Shown here piece by piece: positions 17,400 through 25,954 of a stretch of DNA of 60,513 nucleotides (positions within the stretch are counted from its first letter, which is position 1; each line of letters starts with the position of its first letter). Position numbers and translations under genes: made by a program. Location of the stretch: the NCBI GenBank assembly GCA_017411605.1, contig JAFQPR010000078.1:1-60513 (forward strand), in the 5' to 3' direction. Origin of the DNA: Clostridia bacterium (GTDB taxonomy: Bacteria > Bacillota > Clostridia > Oscillospirales > CAG-272). Below the pieces are notes generated by a model. It was not told the origin of the DNA, ran no database searches, and saw only the letters and a list, made by a program, of their open reading frames with translations.

Positions 17400-17516
17400 T
17401 TTTATTTTCTCCTTTTGTTTTAGCTGTCATCCGCTCGGAGGCAGAGTCTCAACATACTCTGCGTTGTCGCGGTACAACGCTTATTTATATTTACCGTCAA
17501 TACGGAAAATACCAAA
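17400..17516 (-). promoter_or_regulatory. Structured spacer between coaX and the ECF gene
   Basis: On the minus strand two compact hairpins follow each other: GCGTTGT/ACAACGC (17471-17490) and CAGAGT/ACTCTG (17443-17462), then an AGGAG site. I do not recognise a known riboswitch. It could be a processing or regulatory structure for the transporter gene. Confidence 0.4.
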
Positions 17517-18281
17517 TCAAATATTCTTATTATAGATAATTTTTAACCCCTTAAGGACCATATCGGTGTCAAGTGTGATTTTATGCTTGCAATGCTCTAT
17601 TATTGCGGGAGCAAGACCTCCTGTCGCATAAACGGGAAGCTCGGTCTTATATTCTTCTGCAAAGCGGTCGATCATACCGTCTATCATAGATGCATTTCCG
17701 AAAACAGCGCCCGACTTCATGCAATCCACGGTATTTTTACCGATAACCGATGGCGGAGCGTCAAGTCCTACCTGAGGAAGCTGAGCCGTACCGTTTGATA
17801 ATGCTTGAAGCCCCATCATTATACCGGGCATAATAGAAACGCCGATAAAAGATCCTCGCGAATCAACAACAATCATTTTAGTCGCCGTTCCCATATCAAC
17901 AATAAGTGCGGGGGAACCGTAAATATGATGAGCAGCAACGGCTGCGCATATAATATCTGAGCCTACCGAAGATGGATTATCGCACTTGATATTAATACCC
18001 GTCTTTATACCTGGAGCTACGAACATAGGTTCAATGTAAAACATAAGTCGCATTGCTTTTTTCATAACGGTATTGAGAGCGGGAACTACCGAGGATATGA
18101 TAGCTCCGCTTACTTCTTTACGTTCTATACCGCGTAGCGATAGAGCGCTTAGTATACCGCTCGCATATTCGTCTTCGGTTTTGTTAGTATCTGTTGAAAG
18201 TCTTACGACACAGCAGAGCTCATCATCAAGAAAAGCTCCGATAGAGATGTGAGTATTACCTATATCTATTGCTAAAAGCAT
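17517..18281 (-). CDS. coaX: Type III pantothenate kinase
   Basis: 254 residues. Phosphorylates pantothenate, the first step of coenzyme A synthesis; the type III enzyme is not feedback-inhibited by CoA and needs a monovalent cation. ASKHA-fold motifs are visible: DIGNTHISIG at the N terminus (phosphate 1), SVGSDIICAAVA, VDMGTATK (phosphate 2) and YATGGLAP (adenosine). It lies between the dCMP deaminase gene and the ECF S component, all in the same direction, which supports a vitamin B5 uptake and phosphorylation pair. Confidence 0.93.
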   Translation of the reverse strand: MLLAIDIGNTHISIGAFLDDELCCVVRLSTDTNKTEDEYASGILSALSLRGIERKEVSGAIISSVVPALNTVMKKAMRLMFYIEPMFVAPGIKTGINIKCDNPSSVGSDIICAAVAAHHIYGSPALIVDMGTATKMIVVDSRGSFIGVSIMPGIMMGLQALSNGTAQLPQVGLDAPPSVIGKNTVDCMKSGAVFGNASMIDGMIDRFAEEYKTELPVYATGGLAPAIIEHCKHKITLDTDMVLKGLKIIYNKNI

Positions 18282-18326
18282 ATGATATCCTTTCCTTTTG
18301 TAATTATGCTATGAGAGACGGTAAAC

Positions 18327-18827
18327 TCAGCTATTATCCGTATCGAATTTAAGAACTATTGTTTTTCTTTCGGTCGCGAGCTTTGTGAGCTTAACTCCGG
18401 CAGCCGATAGCATTCTTCTTGAATTTGCGTCCGAAGGCGTATTTCTATACTTATCGGATAGATAGATGACCTCTTTTATACCTGCCTGGATTATTGCTTT
18501 AGCACACTCGTGGCAAGGGAAGAGTCCAACGTAAACTCTTGAGCCGACGAGAGATTTTCCTCTCGTATTTAAAATTGCGTTTAGCTCTGCGTGAACAACG
18601 AATGGATACTTCGTTTCACCGTCAGCCTCGTTTCTGTTCCAGGGGAAGATATCATCCGAGCATCCTCTTGGGAAGCCGTTATATCCCGTTGAGAGAATTC
18701 TGTTATTCTCGTCAACTATGCAAGCGCCAACCTGAGTGCTTGGGTCTTTTGATCTCTCTGCGGCAAGGAGCGCAACTCCCATAAAATATTCATCCCAACT
18801 TATATAACCTACTCTTTTGTCGGACAT
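18327..18827 (-). CDS. dCMP deaminase (ComEB-like)
   Basis: 166 residues. Deaminates dCMP to dUMP, feeding thymidylate synthesis. Zinc ligands are visible as HAE (79-81) and PCHEC (104-108), with the dCMP-deaminase features CIVDENNRILSTGYNG and the extra CSDD segment. I chose the internal ATG at 18827 because GGAGGTGA lies 5-6 bp upstream and because the 13 extra residues of the longer frame would overlap the promoter. It is the first gene of the unit that continues into coaX and the ECF gene. Confidence 0.92.
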   Translation of the reverse strand: MSDKRVGYISWDEYFMGVALLAAERSKDPSTQVGACIVDENNRILSTGYNGFPRGCSDDIFPWNRNEADGETKYPFVVHAELNAILNTRGKSLVGSRVYVGLFPCHECAKAIIQAGIKEVIYLSDKYRNTPSDANSRRMLSAAGVKLTKLATERKTIVLKFDTDNS

Positions 18828-18856
18828 AACGTCACCTCCGATTTTAGTATAAAAAT

Positions 18857-18885
18857 ATTTTATCATAAAGACGAGTCATTGTCAA
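18857..18885 (-). promoter_or_regulatory. Promoter of the dCMP deaminase-coaX-panT unit
   Basis: On the minus strand TTGACA (18880-18885), 17 bp, TAAAAT (18857-18862). The divergent radical SAM gene starts 37 bp away. Confidence 0.75.
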
Positions 18886-18921
18886 CAAAGAAAATCAAAT
18901 TTACGGACAGGAGCGAGAGCC

Positions 18922-19803
18922 TTGTATAAAGAATGTAAGCTGTGCGCAAGAATGTGCGGTGTGAACAGAGAAGCGGATACTGTCGGATATTGCAAAGCAA
19001 GTGATAAGGTGAGGATAGCGAGAGCCGACCTTCATATGTGGGAAGAGCCGCCCATATCGGGCAGCCGCGGCTCGGGTACCGTCTTTTTCTCGGGTTGCTC
19101 ACTCGGTTGCATTTACTGTCAGAACAGAGAAATATCGAGAAATGCCGTGGGGCGAGAGGTAAGTGATGATGAGCTTGTGGAAATCTTCCTTAAGCTTAAA
19201 GAAAAGGGAGCTCACAATATAAACCTTGTTACCCCTACTCATTTTGTACCGAGTATCATATCCGCAGTGTCGGATGCCCGAGCGCGCGGGCTTGATATCC
19301 CGATCGTATATAACACATCAAGCTATGAGAGGGAAGAGACTCTTGAGCTTCTTCGAGGCACAGTAGACGTCTGGTTACCCGATTTGAAGTATTATAAATC
19401 CGATACTGCCAAAAGGTATTCGAACGCATCCGATCTTCCCGAGGTATCTCGCCGCGCTATTGCGAAAATGGTCGATATAGCGGGAGCGCCGAGCTTTGAT
19501 ACTGATGGAATAATGTTGCGCGGTGTAATAGTGAGAATACTTCTTCTGCCCTCGCATCTTGCCGAGGCTAAGCTTAACCTTAAGTATCTTTATGACACCT
19601 ATGGTGATAATATATATATCAGCCTTATGAGTCAGTATACGCCGTTTGGCAATATGCCAAAGCCGCTTGACAGAAGGGTAACGGTCGCGGAATATGACGA
19701 GCTCGTTTCGTATGCTGAAAGGCTGGGAGTAAAAAACGCGTATATTCAGGAGCGTGAGTCTGCAAGTGAGAGTTTTATACCGCCATTTGACGTAACTGAA
19801 TAA
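18922..19803 (+). CDS. Radical SAM protein, PflA-like
   Basis: 293 residues. The radical SAM cluster motif is CSLGCIYC (Cys59, Cys63, Cys66). A separate N-terminal set of cysteines (5, 8, 12 and 24) may bind zinc or another cluster. The family is often named pyruvate-formate-lyase-activating-like, but no glycyl-radical enzyme lies nearby, so the substrate is unknown. The start codon is TTG, preceded by AGGAG at a suitable distance; no ATG or GTG fits better. An M28 peptidase gene follows after 31 bp in the same direction and is probably co-transcribed. Confidence 0.85.
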   Translation: MYKECKLCARMCGVNREADTVGYCKASDKVRIARADLHMWEEPPISGSRGSGTVFFSGCSLGCIYCQNREISRNAVGREVSDDELVEIFLKLKEKGAHNINLVTPTHFVPSIISAVSDARARGLDIPIVYNTSSYEREETLELLRGTVDVWLPDLKYYKSDTAKRYSNASDLPEVSRRAIAKMVDIAGAPSFDTDGIMLRGVIVRILLLPSHLAEAKLNLKYLYDTYGDNIYISLMSQYTPFGNMPKPLDRRVTVAEYDELVSYAERLGVKNAYIQERESASESFIPPFDVTE

Positions 19804-19834
19804 ATTCACATTAATCAAAAAGAAGGAAAAAACA

Positions 19835-20776
19835 ATGACGGACGAAATCAAGGAATTATTTGAAAAGCACGAGGTACGGAAAACCCGTAAGCAAAAAAGC
19901 GTATTTATCGAGCATATGCTCGGGTATGCGGAAAAGCACGGATATAAAGCTCACGTTGAAGGCGGAAGCCTGCGGTCCAGAAATATCGTTATAGGAGATC
20001 CCGAAAGCGCAAAGGTGACTTATACCGCGCATTACGACACTTGTCCGAGGCTACCGTTCCCGAATTTTATTACCCCGAAGAATATAGGAATATACTTATT
20101 GTACCAGCTTGTGCTTACGGTAGTTCTTGTTGCTATTCCGATGCTTATCGGTGGATTTGCAGGATATCTTCTCGGCCTTACCGCGCTTGATGAGCTAGTC
20201 GTAGGTGAGCTGACGTTTCTTGTAACTTATATAATGCTTATAGGCGAGCTTGCGCTTATAATGGTAGGGCCTGCAAATAAGCATACCGCAAATGATAATA
20301 CGTCGGGCGTCGCAACACTTATAGAGATAATGAAGGAGCTTCCCGAGGAGCTTCGTTCCGACGTGGCGTTTATTTTCTTTGACCTTGAAGAGGTCGGACT
20401 TGTCGGCTCATCCTCGTATTATGCAAAGCATAAGACGAAGCTCGCTAATAAGCTTATAGTTAACTTTGATTGCGTGTCGGACGGTAAGAATATTCTTTTC
20501 GTAATGAAAAAAAGCGCATTCCCGTATGAGAGCGCACTTAAAAAAGCATACTCCCCCGAAGGTGAGTATGCTCCCGAATTTTTATCCCGCGGTGTGTTCT
20601 ATCCGTCGGACCAGGCAAAATTTCCTTGCGGTGTCGGCGCTTGCGCTCTTAAAAAGAGCAAAAGATTCGGTATTCTCTATATGAACAGAATACATACCAA
20701 GCGCGATACTGTGTTTGACGAAGATAATATTTCATATTTCGTATCGGGAGCAGTTAAACTTGTAAGCTTGCTCTGA
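19835..20776 (+). CDS. M28-family metallopeptidase with membrane insert
   Basis: 313 residues. Zinc-peptidase residues are His66 and Asp68 (AHYDT), Asp154 (NDNTSG) and Glu185-Glu186 (DLEEVG), with further C-terminal ligands plausible. Unusually, a hydrophobic insert of about 65 residues (82-147) with two membrane helices sits between the first and second ligand blocks, so the enzyme is likely membrane-embedded with its active site on one face. There is no signal peptide. AAGGA lies upstream. Family members are aminopeptidases; the substrate is unknown. Confidence 0.82.
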   Translation: MTDEIKELFEKHEVRKTRKQKSVFIEHMLGYAEKHGYKAHVEGGSLRSRNIVIGDPESAKVTYTAHYDTCPRLPFPNFITPKNIGIYLLYQLVLTVVLVAIPMLIGGFAGYLLGLTALDELVVGELTFLVTYIMLIGELALIMVGPANKHTANDNTSGVATLIEIMKELPEELRSDVAFIFFDLEEVGLVGSSSYYAKHKTKLANKLIVNFDCVSDGKNILFVMKKSAFPYESALKKAYSPEGEYAPEFLSRGVFYPSDQAKFPCGVGACALKKSKRFGILYMNRIHTKRDTVFDEDNISYFVSGAVKLVSLL

Positions 20777-20838
20777 TTTATTTCTTAATAAAACCGATAA
20801 CATAAATGCACAAAACAATAAATATACAGGAAATTGTT

Positions 20839-20863
20839 ACCCGTGCGTTTTTTTGACACGGGT
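20839..20863 (+). terminator. Terminator-like hairpin after the M28 gene
   Basis: Arms ACCCGTG (20839-20845) and CACGGGT (20857-20863) with a T-rich loop. The T-run after the stem is poor, so termination may be partial. Confidence 0.45.
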
Positions 20864-20882
20864 GATGATTTTATTGAATAAT

Positions 20883-20917
20883 GCAAGTCTTACTTGCGAC
20901 GTGCAAGTTATATTTGC
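20883..20917. promoter_or_regulatory. Paired palindromic operator candidates
   Basis: Two similar palindromes: GCAAGT-CTT-ACTTGC (20883-20897) and GCAAGT-TAT-ATTTGC (20903-20917). Their centres are 20 bp apart, about two helical turns, so two dimers could bind on the same face. The second site touches the -35 box of the next promoter, which would favour repression or close activator contact. Confidence 0.5.
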
Positions 20918-20945
20918 TTGAAAAAAATTTTCTATCAGGTATAAT
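20918..20945 (+). promoter_or_regulatory. Promoter of the lipoprotein-XRE unit
   Basis: TTGAAA (20918-20923), a 16-bp spacer and TATAAT (20940-20945), directly downstream of the paired palindromes. Confidence 0.7.
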
Positions 20946-20980
20946 GGCATTATCACCAAAAACGAAAGGAAAAACACCAA

Positions 20981-22366
20981 ATGAAAAAGTATCTTATTCT
21001 CATCCTATCATTACTTATCTTATTAACTGCAGTTTCCTGCGAACCTGCTCATTCGCACGAGTTCGGTTCCGAGTGGACGACCGACGCAACTCAACATTGG
21101 AAGGTTTGCTCGGGTAAAGACTGCGAAGAAATTACCGCAAAAGCTGCTCACACTTACGGTGAGCCCACGGTTACCGAGCCAACAACAGAGGCGGAAGGAA
21201 AACGTGTTTATAAATGCACTGTATGCGGTGCTGAAAAAACGGAAACTATCGAAAAGCTTCCTGCTCATACTTGCGATTTTTCCAAGGAATGGACGTCAAA
21301 TGACAACTATCATTGGCATATCTGCACCGGCGAGGATTGCACAAAGGTAAGCGATAAAGCCGAGCATAGCTTCGGTGAGTCGGAGATTACTAAATATCCT
21401 ACATCTGATACCGAGGGAGAGCGTCAGTCTATTTGCTCAGTTTGTGATAAAACAAAAATTGAAGCTATTGAAAAGCTCCCGTCAAAAATGAGTGAGACGG
21501 AATGGATCCTCTTATTTACGTACGAAAACGTTCGAATTGATTCATCTGCTGATATGGACGCATTCGGAAGTGTTGAAACGGTAATGCTTGTTGACGGAGA
21601 TATAGTTCTTTGCGACCCCGATACCGATGGACAGTATTATGCGGACAGAACCGTTTTCAGCGATATAGTATTTTCAAATGACTATGATTCCTTTAACCAT
21701 ATCGGTAACAACGTTTATACCGCAGCATCTGTAATGATAGAAGAGGAAGGTATGGAAGTTGCGGAGCTTTCCGACGTAATACTTACGATTACCGATGGCG
21801 TTATTTCAAGTATCTCTTATAATATGAATACCTTTGGAATCAGCGTTCAGGTGGCTTATACGTTTTCAATGTGGGGAGAAGTAATAGTAGAATACGAAGA
21901 ACCTACATTAAATGAGGGTGAATTTGCAGAGCTTATTGATCCTGAAAACTTCGAAAACGTAACATTAGACGTATTCAGATATGACGATGAATATACCGAC
22001 GTTGAATATATAACGTATTACTACGACGGAAATAATTATCTCTGTGAAATTGTCGGAGAGGATGATTATATCACAGAGGAGGGAAGCACGGATGATGGAA
22101 CCGTTGCCGCATTGGTAAATAACGCGGATCTCTTTGAAATGTTGAATTCGCTTAGTGCGGAAAACTTCACTTATTCGTTAGTTGAAGAAATGTTTGCTTA
22201 TGGCGGAACGGCATCGTTTGGCGGCGAAGAAATATCCGATCTTTTTATCGGTATCGAAAACGGAGTCCTTTCTGCCGTATATTTCATTACAGCAGAAGGT
22301 ATAAATGTTAATTACGACTTTTTTGATTACGGAATAACCGTTATTGAAAGTGAAGTTGCAGAATAA
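20981..22366 (+). CDS. Lipoprotein with paired Cys/His repeats
   Basis: 461 residues. The lipobox TAVSC puts the modified Cys at 20. Two repeats of about 75 residues follow (about 25-165), each with H-x-F-x-x-EW, HW-x-x-C, a paired Cys, a His and a closing CxxC; they could bind zinc or form disulfides. The remaining 300 residues are acidic, rich in Asp, Glu and Tyr, and look like repeated beta-sandwich units exposed outside the cell. It is paralogous to the next gene over its whole length. Both stand upstream of a membrane-bound XRE regulator under the same promoter. I do not recognise a named function; a sensing or surface role is inferred only from context. Confidence 0.75.
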   Translation: MKKYLILILSLLILLTAVSCEPAHSHEFGSEWTTDATQHWKVCSGKDCEEITAKAAHTYGEPTVTEPTTEAEGKRVYKCTVCGAEKTETIEKLPAHTCDFSKEWTSNDNYHWHICTGEDCTKVSDKAEHSFGESEITKYPTSDTEGERQSICSVCDKTKIEAIEKLPSKMSETEWILLFTYENVRIDSSADMDAFGSVETVMLVDGDIVLCDPDTDGQYYADRTVFSDIVFSNDYDSFNHIGNNVYTAASVMIEEEGMEVAELSDVILTITDGVISSISYNMNTFGISVQVAYTFSMWGEVIVEYEEPTLNEGEFAELIDPENFENVTLDVFRYDDEYTDVEYITYYYDGNNYLCEIVGEDDYITEEGSTDDGTVAALVNNADLFEMLNSLSAENFTYSLVEEMFAYGGTASFGGEEISDLFIGIENGVLSAVYFITAEGINVNYDFFDYGITVIESEVAE

Positions 22367-22404
22367 TAATTAAATACTAACAAAAAAGGAGGTACAGTAA
22401 TAAA

Positions 22405-23739
22405 ATGAAAAGGTTATTTTCGATTTTTATCTTTTTGCTGTGCCTCTTTTTAGTTGGATGCGCTGAAGATCACGGGCATTCGTTTGAGCCCGAATGGTCG
22501 TACGACGGAACCTCACATTGGAAGTCTTGCCGCTATGAAGGATGTCAAAAAAAGGTTGGGCTTTCCTTGCATTCCTGGTCGGATTACGAAGAGATTGTGT
22601 CTCCAACCGAAATAAATGGAGGAATTTCCCGTGCTGTATGTACCGTTTGCGGAGCGGCAAGCGAGATTGATATTCCACCATTATCGCATACACATAGCAT
22701 CGAACAGACAGTAACCTCGGATACCAATTCTCATTGGTACGCTTGTTCCGGATGCGGTTATAAGTATAATGAGGCTGAGCATGTCTTCGAAAGCTTTTCC
22801 GTGATAAAGGAACCCACCGATAAGGAAGAGGGAATCGCGAGATATCTGTGTTCTGTTTGCGGCGCTTCGAAAAACGAAGTATTACAAAAGTTGCCTCCTA
22901 AAATGCCCGAGGAAAGCTGGATCAGAGCATTTGCTTTTGAAAATATGCGGATTGACCAGACATTTTATATGGGTTCTTTGCCATCAAGTGACATTTACCT
23001 TATTGATGAAGATATAGTCAGAGTAGGAACAGACGACTCTTATAAGTATTCAGGAAGGGCAATTCTTGCGGAATTTGATTTTTCGGACTATTATGACGCC
23101 TTTGTTCATAAGGGGAACGGTGTATATACTGCAGACCGAATTGATTTCTCGCTTGATGAATCCAAATACATTTATTCGGATTGCAGGGTAGTTTTTATGG
23201 AAGACAATTTGCTTGAGATTGCTTTTTCCGTTGATATTGGATTCTTGTTTGGAAATGTCAAACAGAAGTATTCTTTTTCAGAATGGGGAAAAATCAAGCT
23301 TATGCCCGAGCGTCTTACTTCGGAAAAGCTAGATAGTCTTATACGCGCGGATTCTTTTACGGGGGATCTTGCGATAGTAAAAGAAGAGTGGGGAGACGAA
23401 TACCGAAAGACCGAGATTACCGTATCGGAGGATCATTGCTTTACAAAAGTGTACGATTTGGCGGGGAAAACAATTTCAACGTCATACTCTTCTTCAGAAA
23501 ACGTACCGTATGAGATATCATCATATTTAAAAGCTTTATTTGAATCGGTAGACACATCTTGCTTTGTTTATTCTCCGACTGACGAGACTTATACGTATAT
23601 CGGACCTTCGGTAGATGTCGGCGGGCGTGGTGAGGTGTTATTTATTGATATAATACTTTCGGATGGTAGACTTGAATCGCTGTCGTATACGAACGAAAGC
23701 GGACTTGTCAATTCGGTATGCATCGAATATGAGAAATAA
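22405..23739 (+). CDS. Paralogous lipoprotein with paired Cys/His repeats
   Basis: 444 residues. The lipobox FLVGC gives a lipidated Cys19. As in the preceding gene, two repeats (about 24-165) carry EW, HW, paired Cys, His and CxxC positions, followed by a domain that aligns by eye with the paralog (both share an ExxWIxxFxxENxRID motif at its start). The sequences have diverged greatly but the architecture is kept, which suggests an old duplication and perhaps a heteromeric pair. A perfect AGGAGG lies upstream. The regulator gene follows after 18 bp. Confidence 0.75.
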   Translation: MKRLFSIFIFLLCLFLVGCAEDHGHSFEPEWSYDGTSHWKSCRYEGCQKKVGLSLHSWSDYEEIVSPTEINGGISRAVCTVCGAASEIDIPPLSHTHSIEQTVTSDTNSHWYACSGCGYKYNEAEHVFESFSVIKEPTDKEEGIARYLCSVCGASKNEVLQKLPPKMPEESWIRAFAFENMRIDQTFYMGSLPSSDIYLIDEDIVRVGTDDSYKYSGRAILAEFDFSDYYDAFVHKGNGVYTADRIDFSLDESKYIYSDCRVVFMEDNLLEIAFSVDIGFLFGNVKQKYSFSEWGKIKLMPERLTSEKLDSLIRADSFTGDLAIVKEEWGDEYRKTEITVSEDHCFTKVYDLAGKTISTSYSSSENVPYEISSYLKALFESVDTSCFVYSPTDETYTYIGPSVDVGGRGEVLFIDIILSDGRLESLSYTNESGLVNSVCIEYEK

Positions 23740-23757
23740 AAACCAAAGGAAAATAAT

Positions 23758-24999
23758 ATGACCATAGGCGAAAATATACAGTATTACCGTAAAAAAATAG
23801 GTTTATCGCAGGAAAACCTCGCAAGTCTTTTATACGTAAGCAGGCAGACGATAAGCCTTTGGGAAACGGGGCAAACCTTGCCTACGATAGATAATCTTAT
23901 ACGTCTGCGCGAGATATTCGGAACTTCGGCAGATGCGATTCTGTGCGAGAACGACCCCGATTTATCCGAGCAAACCTCGGAAGCTGTACCTCAGCAAAAT
24001 TCTGTCGCTGAAACCGAAGAGAATAAACCTATAACGGTCTGTGATTTTGTTGTTTCATCAGAGAAAAAAAGGAAAATGCGCAAATCCGCCTATGCGTTAT
24101 TGATAACGCTGCTTTCGGTGAGTATTCTTGCTTTAACATTGTTGATCATATATGCTGCGTTAAGTCCTTTTCCTTCGTTTTTTGACGGTATTATCATTGG
24201 TTGCGCGGTTGCTTTAAGCATTGCTTTGATTACAATTTCAGTTTCGCGTATTATTTCTATGAGAACCTCCATTTGGGGCGAACGAATAAGCGGCGATGAG
24301 CGAACTGTTTGCGAGATTCGTGGGAATCAATTTGTTATTAATAGATTTGTCCGCGGTTTTCTTACTTCGCAAGATTCTTTCCCTGTAGAAAGAATTAAAA
24401 GAGCTAAAATAAGAGGGAAAACAATAATCGTAACTTATAAAAACGTTAAAATAAAACTTGATACCTCATTAGTTTCAGACCCATCAATTTTTGGAGAAAT
24501 AAGAAAAGAATCGAAATTTAAATATAAAAAAGCAGCAATAATTACAGTTTCTGCTATTCTTGCGACAGCGATCGCATTGTGTGCTGTTTTCGTTTCCGTA
24601 AAAATCCTGTCGAATCCGATACGTAAAGCCGAAAAAATAGCGGATATAGATATTCCAAGCTACATTGGAAAAAACACCTTGAAAGAAAAATCGGAATACG
24701 GCTTTTTTAAAATCAAGCACGAAACCGAGATATACTTTACAGATGAATACGCGGCTCTTATAGAGACTGATATTTCAGAGACGGATAAATGGGAAAAAAC
24801 AAACGAGATGCCAGCTGAAATGCTTTCGTATTTTAAATCCGCAACAATATCAACAGCTTCGGATTATTATTTTATATGTGACACGGATGACGGAGCTTAT
24901 GTCTCTATGTTTACTTCGGGCTGTGAGTATCTTGTTTTATTCTATCTGGCAGACGAAAATATTCTCCGTATTGCCGAATTTAAGTATTTGCCCGAATAA
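23758..24999 (+). CDS. Membrane-bound XRE-family regulator
   Basis: 413 residues. Residues 1-62 form a helix-turn-helix domain of the XRE type (ENIQYYRKKIGLSQENLA, SRQTISLWETG). Two membrane helices follow at about 111-132 and 143-164, then a cytoplasmic beta-rich segment (about 175-245) resembling a bacterial PH-like fold, a third helix at about 258-281, and a C-terminal domain of about 130 residues that would lie outside. A DNA-binding domain tied to an external domain suggests direct transmembrane control of transcription. The upstream paired palindromes are a possible target. AAGGA lies before the ATG, and a strong terminator follows. Confidence 0.82.
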   Translation: MTIGENIQYYRKKIGLSQENLASLLYVSRQTISLWETGQTLPTIDNLIRLREIFGTSADAILCENDPDLSEQTSEAVPQQNSVAETEENKPITVCDFVVSSEKKRKMRKSAYALLITLLSVSILALTLLIIYAALSPFPSFFDGIIIGCAVALSIALITISVSRIISMRTSIWGERISGDERTVCEIRGNQFVINRFVRGFLTSQDSFPVERIKRAKIRGKTIIVTYKNVKIKLDTSLVSDPSIFGEIRKESKFKYKKAAIITVSAILATAIALCAVFVSVKILSNPIRKAEKIADIDIPSYIGKNTLKEKSEYGFFKIKHETEIYFTDEYAALIETDISETDKWEKTNEMPAEMLSYFKSATISTASDYYFICDTDDGAYVSMFTSGCEYLVLFYLADENILRIAEFKYLPE

Positions 25000-25002
25000 A
25001 AA

Positions 25003-25040
25003 ACGGTCGGCTCAAGTTAAAACGAGAGCCGACCGTTTTT
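25003..25040 (+). terminator. Strong bidirectional terminator
   Basis: Arms ACGGTCGGCTC (25003-25013) and GAGCCGACCGT (25026-25036), with A- and T-runs outside. It separates the convergent regulator gene and rsmI. Confidence 0.9.
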
Positions 25041-25077
25041 TATAATTATTTTTTGCTTAGTAAGAAACGTGTCGCTT

Positions 25078-25947
25078 TTAGCAGTTAAGTAATTTGTAGA
25101 GCTCCGACTTGCTCATACCTCTGTCCTTAGCGGCGGCTTTGATTGCGTCCATTCGCTTCATACCGCCGTTTTCATAATGCATGACGTGTTCCTCGGGAGA
25201 GAGGGAGAGCAGGGGATTCTCTTCTTTAACTTCGACGCCTGCTTCGGCAGCGCCCTCGAGGATTAGGACGTATTCGCCTCGCGGTGAGTTTTCGGTATAA
25301 TAGCGGACGGCTTCTCCGAGTGTCGTTCTCACTATCTCCTTGTTGAGCTTTGTAAGCTCTCGGCAAAGCGTTATTTTTCTTTCAGCTCCAAAGGTATAGA
25401 GCAGGTCGTCGAGCGTAGCCTTCAGTTTGTGGGGAGCTTCGTATATTATCATCGTTCGCTCCTCGCGCTTAAGCTTCTCAAGACGCTCGGCGCGTTCGGA
25501 TTTATTCGGAGATATAAAGCCCTCAAAGCAGAATCTTCCCGTAGCAAGTCCCGAGAGGGAAAGCGCGGAAACCGCGGCGCACGCCCCGGGGATGACTGAA
25601 ACGCGTATACCCGCATCCGCGCAGAGTCTTACGATGTCCTCGCCGGGATCGCTGATAGCGGGCATTCCCGCATCGGTAATTATAGCGCAGCTCTCTCCTG
25701 AAAGCACTCTTGCTATGATGCGTTCACCGCTCATCTTCTTATTATGCTCGTGATAGCTCACGAGCTCTTTTTTTATTCCAAGGCAGGTAAGCAGCTTCAG
25801 CGAATTTCTCGTATCCTCAGCGCCGATGAAATCAACCTCGGATAAGGTTTTTACAGCTCGCTCGCTTATATCGGCGAGGTTGCCTATCGGCGTTGCAACG
25901 AGATAAACCATGCTTTTTTCAATTTTGTTCTTTTCCGTAGCAGCCAT
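25078..25947 (-). CDS. rsmI: 16S rRNA (cytidine-1402-2'-O)-methyltransferase
   Basis: 289 residues. Methylates the ribose of C1402 in the decoding centre of 16S rRNA. The SAM-binding tetrapyrrole-methylase fold is shown by VATPIGNLADIS at the N terminus, GAEDTRNSLKLL, ITDAGMPAISDPG and IPGACAAVSALSLSG. The C-terminal KAAAKDRGMSKSELYKLL is the usual RsmI tail. An internal Met (residue 13) could be the start, but neither site has a strong ribosome binding site. It follows trmN6 after 7 bp, the common Bacillota order. Confidence 0.93.
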   Translation of the reverse strand: MAATEKNKIEKSMVYLVATPIGNLADISERAVKTLSEVDFIGAEDTRNSLKLLTCLGIKKELVSYHEHNKKMSGERIIARVLSGESCAIITDAGMPAISDPGEDIVRLCADAGIRVSVIPGACAAVSALSLSGLATGRFCFEGFISPNKSERAERLEKLKREERTMIIYEAPHKLKATLDDLLYTFGAERKITLCRELTKLNKEIVRTTLGEAVRYYTENSPRGEYVLILEGAAEAGVEVKEENPLLSLSPEEHVMHYENGGMKRMDAIKAAAKDRGMSKSELYKLLNC

Positions 25948-25954
25948 AGCTTTC

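Noticed and set aside
25078-25947. Antisense frames opposite rsmI and trmN6
   Set aside because: Shadow frames of clear housekeeping genes.
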